A stretch of 48,099 bases of DNA from NCBI GenBank assembly GCA_036504895.1, contig DASXUJ010000087.1:1-48099 (forward strand). Reading direction: 5' to 3'. Position numbers and translations under genes: made by a program. Positions 43,801-48,099 of the stretch are shown piece by piece (the stretch's first letter is position 1; each line of letters opens with the position of its first letter). Origin of the DNA: Syntrophorhabdaceae bacterium (GTDB lineage Bacteria; Desulfobacterota; Syntrophorhabdia; Syntrophorhabdales; Syntrophorhabdaceae). The notes below the pieces were generated by a model. It searched no databases. It was given only the letters and a program-made list of their open reading frames with translations, and was not told where the DNA came from.

Positions 43801-44364
43801 GTGAAGAAGGGAAACGCCGCTTCCGTTTCGACAATCGACATCTGCGCTGCGGCAAAGATTACCAGGCCAACCCTCTACAGTTACTTCCGCGGTAAACGCG
43901 AACTTCTCATGGCTGTCCACGGGGCGGCCATGGAGCGGGATCTGAAACCCTACATCGAAAAAGCCGCCTCTATCGGGGACCCGGTGGAAAGGCTTACCTA
44001 CATGGTGCGCACCTATACCAAAGAGATCATCTGTGTCCACCCCGAACTCCGGGTCCTCATACACGATACCCTGACCGTCAAGGATAAATATTTCCGTGAT
44101 GTGAAAACAGAGTGGAAGAAACACTATTTTCTTCTTCGAGACACCATAGGACAAATCCAGTCGGAAGGCAGAATAAGCCCGACCATCGACCCTTCCCTCA
44201 CCGCCCTCTTTTTACTCGGGATGTTGACATGGACCACATACTGGTTCGACTTTGACCATAAGAGCGGCATCGATAAGGTCGCCAATCTGGCGGAGCAACT
44301 GGTTTTCAACGCTCTCGGCCTCAAGAACCAGACGTCCAAGCCCGATCATTCCGCCGGCTTCTAA
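43801..44364 (+). CDS. TetR/AcrR-family transcriptional regulator, 5' end disturbed
   Basis: The recognition part of the helix-turn-helix is VSTIDICAAAKITRPTLYSYF followed by RGKRELLMAVHG (first block is 20 residues plus F), and a ligand-binding domain follows. GTG at 43801 is the first usual start in this frame, but the frame continues upstream with perfect TetR helix 1 (LTRDRIIQATRKVLVKKG), so the start must be earlier. The upstream ATGs are out of frame: removing one G of the G5 run at 43724-43728 joins the ATG at 43719, or adding one base near 43758 joins the ATG at 43700. An indel or a rare start codon is therefore likely. Divergent from the hcr operon, probably its repressor and its own. 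Confidence 0.88.
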   Translation: MKKGNAASVSTIDICAAAKITRPTLYSYFRGKRELLMAVHGAAMERDLKPYIEKAASIGDPVERLTYMVRTYTKEIICVHPELRVLIHDTLTVKDKYFRDVKTEWKKHYFLLRDTIGQIQSEGRISPTIDPSLTALFLLGMLTWTTYWFDFDHKSGIDKVANLAEQLVFNALGLKNQTSKPDHSAGF

Positions 44365-44707
44365 TCGCCCGGTACCATCAAGGAAAGCCGCATCGTCCCC
44401 TCAGAGGGCAATCTTTTGAGCAGAAAGGGGCCGTCCTTGATATATATTGATATTTGATACTTTCAACCCCTCCCTTCAAAGGGCATCATGCTCCTCAATC
44501 TCTTCCTTTTCTTCAATTATAGGGCTTCATTCAATGCTCCGGATGACGAGATCAGGAAGCGCGCCGGTCAGGTCTATAAAATCCCCTTCTTGTAAACCCG
44601 TTAATGCGTTAATGCGTGAAAGCGTTGATGCGTTAAAGACACGCAAGTCGTCTCAAATTCGACCGAATCCGACCGCGTCGTTCTGGGCGGGGAGGATGTC
44701 GATAAAC
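44365..44707. other. Intergenic region with degenerate tandem units
   Basis: About 340 bases between tetR and the HigA gene. It contains degenerate repeats of GCGTTAAT/GCGTTGAT at 44600-44638. On the minus strand an open stretch reads RINALTGLQEGDFIDLTGAL, then PDLVIRSIE and a stop; it lacks a start and is probably a decayed fragment or chance. No gene is supported. Confidence 0.4.
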
Positions 44708-45022
44708 TTATGCGGCGGGTAGGCGCACGATACGCTCAATCTCCTCCTTGTGCCGCGTCCCGGCTTCCCACAAATCAAAAGCCTGCTGGGCGTTTAACCA
44801 AAACTCCGGGCTATTGCCGAAGAGGCGAGCGAGCTTCAATGCCATGGTTGAAGTCATAGCGCGCCGCTCCCGAAGTAATTCATTGACTGTCTGCCGGGAT
44901 GTCCCGAGGGCTGCGGCAAGGGAGGCGACGGTTAAGCCATAGTCAGGCATAAAGTCCTCTCGAAGCATCTCTCCGGGGTGTGTCGGCTTTATTTTCCTCA
45001 TGCCTTCATTTTTGATACTCAT
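44708..45022 (-). CDS. higA: HigA-family antitoxin
   Basis: 104 residues, with the HigA pattern KPTHPGEMLREDFMPDYGL, the Cro/C1 helix-turn-helix TVASLAAALGTSRQTVNELL, and FGNSPEFWLNAQQAFDLWEA. It neutralises the toxin encoded directly upstream and represses the operon. GAGGTG lies four bases before the ATG at 45022; a second ATG seven codons in is also possible. The toxin-first order is typical of higBA. Confidence 0.93.
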   Translation of the reverse strand: MSIKNEGMRKIKPTHPGEMLREDFMPDYGLTVASLAAALGTSRQTVNELLRERRAMTSTMALKLARLFGNSPEFWLNAQQAFDLWEAGTRHKEEIERIVRLPAA

Positions 45023-45032
45023 TGAACACCTC

Positions 45033-45314
45033 TTAATGATAATCTGTTATTTCAACATCATACGCATCTCCGTCGGCAAATCTGAAACAGATACGCCACT
45101 GATCATTTATGGAAATAGCGTACGTTCCTTCCCGATCTCCCTTCAATCCGTGAAGACGATTGCTCGGGGGCACTCTCAAATCATCGATGCATGTCGCCAG
45201 GTCAACATACTCCAACCTCCGTACGGCTCTCCTGATGATGTCAGGTTGCAGCCGTTTCGATTTCCCCGCCGTGAATAACTCCTTAGTATGTTTATCAGCA
45301 AAGGTCTTTATCAC
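45033..45314 (-). CDS. higB: HigB-family toxin (RelE superfamily mRNA interferase)
   Basis: 93 residues: IKTFADKHTKELFTAG, IIRRAVRRLEYVDLATCIDD, LRVPPSNRLHGLKGDREGTY, and the C-terminal INDQWRICFRF...VEITDYH, the standard HigB core with its basic and aromatic residues. HigB-type toxins cut mRNA on the ribosome. Stop and higA start are 10 bases apart. It marks the left side of accessory DNA. Confidence 0.93.
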   Translation of the reverse strand: MIKTFADKHTKELFTAGKSKRLQPDIIRRAVRRLEYVDLATCIDDLRVPPSNRLHGLKGDREGTYAISINDQWRICFRFADGDAYDVEITDYH

Positions 45315-45446
45315 TATCTATGTGTAACACGTCACGTGACACACGTCAAGGGAACGTTTTCAAACTGTTCTGCAGATTTTAACGAGGGGAAAGCAAGTCA
45401 TGCACCGTTTCCGCGGAAAAGCCCTTTTGGGGGCTCCATGGGGGGC

Positions 45447-45824
45447 ATAGCTGACAAACGTGACAATGTATATCTGCCAATTCCGCAGGCCGTCCGTTCG
45501 GCTCCTTTAGGTAGTTAGTCACTCCTTAAGGCTTTTTACGTCCGTGGAAAGACGGAGCGTACCACGACGCGATGCCTTTCTCTTCGTAACCTTGTTTGCT
45601 CAACACGGGGCAATGTGTCCTCGTCGGATCGGTACAGTTCACCCTCTTTGCCCTTTTTGGTGGAGCGGCAGGTTTTACCGGGGTTTGGCGCTCAGGAGGA
45701 ATAACTTCGGCTTATGGGGTGAAGGGGCCCTAGGGGTAGTTGACCAGCGTGACAACGTATATCTGCCAATTCCGCAGGCCGTCCATTTGGTTCCTTTAGG
45801 CAGTTAGTCAAGTTTGTCAACTAC
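45447..45824. repeat. Repeat block: ~75-bp direct repeat with terminal inverted repeats
   Basis: The 711-base gap 45315-46025 has no supported gene. Two copies (45447-45520 and 45735-45809) share GTATATCTGCCAATTCCGCA followed by GGCCGTCC and TTTAGG.AGTTAGTCA. The left end of copy 1 (TAGCTGACAAACGTGAC) and the right end after copy 2, read on the minus strand (TAGTTGACAAACTTGAC), are inverted repeats with two mismatches, bounding about 378 bases. Copy 2 also has a perfect nine-base inverted pair GTAGTTGAC / GTCAACTAC (45736-45744 with 45816-45824). This looks like a MITE or a remnant of an insertion. Confidence 0.7.
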
Positions 45825-45950
45825 GTCCCCCACAGTATTACTTGGGCTTGTTCCGCCCAACTATTCTGCTCGCCCGAGTATTTTTAGCTTGAAATTTTGT
45901 AAGATATGGAACACAATAGAATCCAAGCAATAGATACTCAATAAAAGATG

Positions 45951-45977
45951 GGTTCGCTCCGTCTGTAAGAGCGAACC
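45951..45977 (+). promoter_or_regulatory. Perfect hairpin in the leader of the HD-domain gene
   Basis: GGTTCGCTC (45951-45959) and GAGCGAACC (45969-45977) with a nine-base spacer, 48 bases before the GTG start at 46026. No T-run follows (CGCTTCATC), so it is more likely an operator or a leader RNA structure than a terminator. Confidence 0.55.
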
Positions 45978-46025
45978 GCTTCATCACTTCATGATGTTTT
46001 AATTTGAATTAATTTAGGAACTCCT

Positions 46026-47597
46026 GTGTCTAACCGTTATCTGTATGACAAGCTTACACAAATGAATCCTGCTCTTGCGGGTGAATTGGATAACATTTAT
46101 AAAGAAACGCTCAAGATGTGGGCTGAGCAAGCCTTCCGACTATATACGGCGCACGGGCAACCACACATTGAGCAAGTAGAGCAGAATCTCGATAATTTAA
46201 CGCGCCCTCTTATGGAATCCGCGATGCCATTGGAGCCGGAAGAGATTTATGTTCTGTTAGCAGCTTGCTGTTTGCATGATATCGGGATGCAGCTCGATGA
46301 GCCTGATGCAAGAGAAAAACATGCGCAATATGCCTACGATCTTATTCTTTATTCTTCGGCCCAGATAGGCCCGGAAGTAAGGCGAATCACTCTACCAATC
46401 ACCGATACTAACCAGCGCCAAGCTATAGCTCTTATCGCCAGAGCGCACTGGACAGATTTTGCTCTAGCGCTTGATTCGGAAGATTACATTTTCAACAATC
46501 GACGGGGGCGACTCCGGCTTTTAGGGACACTGCTTGCACTGGCAGACCTATTAGATATTTCTCCGGTTCGCGCACGGTATTTTCGAACCATTCACCGCCT
46601 TTACGATTTAAACCCCGTATCTGAGTTGCACCAGGTTAAGCATGCCCTCGTCAAGGGATTTCAAATCGTAACGCCTAATCCGATGCTTAGAAACGAGCTA
46701 CAGTTTCAACTTTCTTGGCATAAGGACGACGATATCGTACGCGATATGGCGGATTGGATCATGCAGTGGTTTAATTCGCAGTGGAGACAGTTGAGCCCAG
46801 AGATCTATGAAATGTCCCGCGGTACTATTGGTTGGGCAAAACCGTGGGCAAAAGTTGCGTTCAACGCTCAAAAAGGGCCGTTGCCGGATTTGAAAGTTGA
46901 TGCTCTTAACATACTTAAGGCGGAAAGAGCTGAACAACGCCGTATCGATCGGGATCTAATTGTTGCAAGATTCAGGGGGGCAATTCAAAACGGAGAAACG
47001 AAGCTTTTCTTGTTTTCAAAAGACCCTGATTTTGATGGACGTGAGCTCACAAGATGGTGCGAGGCAGATGCAAGTCTGCAGAACGGATGTTTAGTTGCAC
47101 GCGCTGATATTCAGGCGAATATCCCATTGGATTTAGCGAGTATTGTTTCGCAGCTTATGGAACAATTCGGCAGACACATGGCGCAAAGCTCAGATATTGA
47201 CGCCTTGGAAGAGCTTCGAGCCTTCGCATCAACAACTGAAAAACCAATCGTCAGTATCATTATTACAGATCAATATCGAAGCGATATTATAAATCGACTG
47301 CTCAGGACTCTTGCCCTGCGGCCTGATACAAATCCTCCTGTTGCTAGGGTTTGTTTGTATCTCTCGACTGGAGCAAGGGGGCCGAAAGAACTTCTCGGGG
47401 TTGAAATTGAAGACTTTGCTGGCTCCTTTTTCACTCGTGAAGATGTAGAAAAGCATTTGAAAACGAATTGGGGTTACACTGATAATGAGGCATGCGAAAT
47501 ATGCGATAAAATGTCTGGAATAGGCATCGATAGAGAACCGGGAAAAATCTATAATTATATTAATTGGCATTGCGGGATTTCGTCGCTTTACGAGTAA
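46026..47597 (+). CDS. HD-domain protein with C-terminal STAND-like module
   Basis: 523 residues from a GTG (AGGA six bases upstream). The N-terminal half is an HD phosphohydrolase-type domain with all metal positions: H47 (GQPHIEQV), H84-D85 (LLAACCLHDIGMQ), H141 (LIARAHWTDF) and D174 (LLALADLLDISPVR). It resembles the HD-CE group found in predicted conflict systems. The C-terminal half (about 312-500) has strand patterns like a STAND NTPase core (ETKLFLFSKDPDFDG, CLVARADIQANIPLDLASIV, PIVSIIITDQYRSD) but no P-loop, suggesting an inactive nucleotide-binding fold. Base composition is visibly more A/T-rich than the rest of the window. A second gene of the locus follows after 69 bases. Function unknown; defence is inference. 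Confidence 0.75.
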   Translation: MSNRYLYDKLTQMNPALAGELDNIYKETLKMWAEQAFRLYTAHGQPHIEQVEQNLDNLTRPLMESAMPLEPEEIYVLLAACCLHDIGMQLDEPDAREKHAQYAYDLILYSSAQIGPEVRRITLPITDTNQRQAIALIARAHWTDFALALDSEDYIFNNRRGRLRLLGTLLALADLLDISPVRARYFRTIHRLYDLNPVSELHQVKHALVKGFQIVTPNPMLRNELQFQLSWHKDDDIVRDMADWIMQWFNSQWRQLSPEIYEMSRGTIGWAKPWAKVAFNAQKGPLPDLKVDALNILKAERAEQRRIDRDLIVARFRGAIQNGETKLFLFSKDPDFDGRELTRWCEADASLQNGCLVARADIQANIPLDLASIVSQLMEQFGRHMAQSSDIDALEELRAFASTTEKPIVSIIITDQYRSDIINRLLRTLALRPDTNPPVARVCLYLSTGARGPKELLGVEIEDFAGSFFTREDVEKHLKTNWGYTDNEACEICDKMSGIGIDREPGKIYNYINWHCGISSLYE

Positions 47598-47666
47598 ATT
47601 AGGACATGGTGAAGCCGTGCAGTTGTATTTATCAAAACACGATGATAAAATATAGATAAGCAGGAT

Positions 47667-48099
47667 ATGAGCATGCCTCAATCAGCAGTTTCGGAATATA
47701 TTGATCTGCTCTCAGGTGATGAAAAAGCTAAACGCGCGCTTTTCGCCTGTTCAGCAGCGCTTTCGCTTAATGATGCGATAGCCCGACAAGCGATAGGCTT
47801 AGTGACCCAGAGCGATGGTTCAACGGAAAGCCTCCTTCGACGTGTAAAGAGTTTAGGCTGTGTATGGACGCAATGGGACGGTACTTGGTATATTGCTGAA
47901 GATATCCGTCCTCACTTATTAGAGCATTTATCTGAAAATGTACCGGTAGAGACTCAACTCCTTCTTCGCAAACGTCTGTTGGAACTGGCAGAAAATAGTG
48001 CGCAAGCCTATTCTTCGGATGGGCAAATAACCGCTTTCAGAAAGCACCGTGCAAAATTTGAAGCCGCTTATCAACGTACGCTCATTCCTGATCAAACTG
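47667..48099 (+). CDS. Hypothetical protein, cut by window end (winged-helix-like N-terminus)
   Basis: The frame from ATG 47667 is open for 144 codons to the window edge. It begins MSMPQSAVSEYIDLLSGDEK; the next 70 residues (ALFACSAALSLNDAIARQAI, ESLLRRVKSLGCV, WDGTWYIAEDIRPHLLEHL) look like a winged-helix module of the type that follows STAND NTPase cores, and the following ETQLLLRKRLLELAENSAQA helices could begin a TPR-like array. An alternative start is the ATG at 47673. Same A/T-rich composition as the HD gene and only 69 bases after it, so likely one operon. What lies beyond cannot be seen. Confidence 0.6.
   Translation, partial: MSMPQSAVSEYIDLLSGDEKAKRALFACSAALSLNDAIARQAIGLVTQSDGSTESLLRRVKSLGCVWTQWDGTWYIAEDIRPHLLEHLSENVPVETQLLLRKRLLELAENSAQAYSSDGQITAFRKHRAKFEAAYQRTLIPDQT

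Noticed and set aside
44447-44722. 91-codon plus-strand frame
   Set aside because: Ser-rich, crosses a degenerate tandem repeat, overlaps the 3' end of higA antisense and has no ribosome binding site.
45379-45522. 47-codon minus-strand frame in repeat copy 1 (and a similar one in copy 2)
   Set aside because: Start codon abuts its ribosome binding site and the ratio of silent to replacing changes between copies is not convincing; left as part of the repeat.

Overview
The window looks like chromosome from a Gram-negative, strictly anaerobic bacterium of the former Deltaproteobacteria. A Syntrophorhabdus-like aromatic-degrading syntroph is my best guess, from gene content only. Supporting signs are LPS genes (kdsA, an lpxC fusion), a lipoprotein N-acyltransferase, the siroheme-dependent heme route (ahbC-hemB-ahbD), a molybdenum hydroxylase of the 4-hydroxybenzoyl-CoA reductase type, many two-component regulators and the phoH-pgpH-ybeY-lnt gene order. 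Layout: 1-6.0 kb is a tightly overlapping minus-strand operon (alaC-like aminotransferase, hom, apgM, pyrG, kdsA). 6.0-8.3 kb holds an adenosine-specific kinase, a PflA-like radical SAM protein, a large DNA palindrome and a PPC/DUF296 protein. 8.4-11.4 kb has rpsU behind an attenuator-like hairpin, then a catalytically degenerate GH3/NagZ-like protein coupled to an AmpG permease. 11.6-17.4 kb has motB-motA, a small CRP-box locus and spoIID-murU-amgK. Together 8.8-17.4 kb reads as a peptidoglycan turnover and recycling neighbourhood. 17.7-18.8 kb has a histone-H1-like zinc-ribbon protein and a Nudix hydrolase. 18.9-24.8 kb has a response-regulator-LpxC fusion divergent from phoH-pgpH-ybeY-lnt. 

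24.9-29.9 kb is regulatory: DUF488, a soluble histidine kinase in a short operon behind a textbook sigma-54 promoter, a sigma-54 activator, and an orphan TRAP-type binding protein. 30.0-33.1 kb holds a DUF255 thioredoxin-fold protein and two UspA paralogues. 33.4-36.6 kb is the alternative heme operon. 37.0-37.4 kb is tRNA-Pro(UGG) followed by a duplicated tRNA 3' end, the scar of an integration event. 37.5-39.3 kb is a hybrid sensor kinase. 39.7-44.4 kb is an hcr-like operon with a divergent TetR regulator and two palindromic operator candidates. 

44.7-48.1 kb is accessory DNA: a HigBA toxin-antitoxin pair, about 700 bp of repeats, and a more A/T-rich locus with an HD-domain/STAND-like protein and a following gene cut by the window end. 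This last locus is the best candidate for an undescribed conflict or defence system. Three apparent single-base disruptions (hcrB-like gene, tetR, dctP start), each at or next to a mononucleotide run, suggest either residual sequencing indels or real decay. A dispersed repeat of about 90 bp occurs three times (11.5, 24.9 and 33.4 kb).
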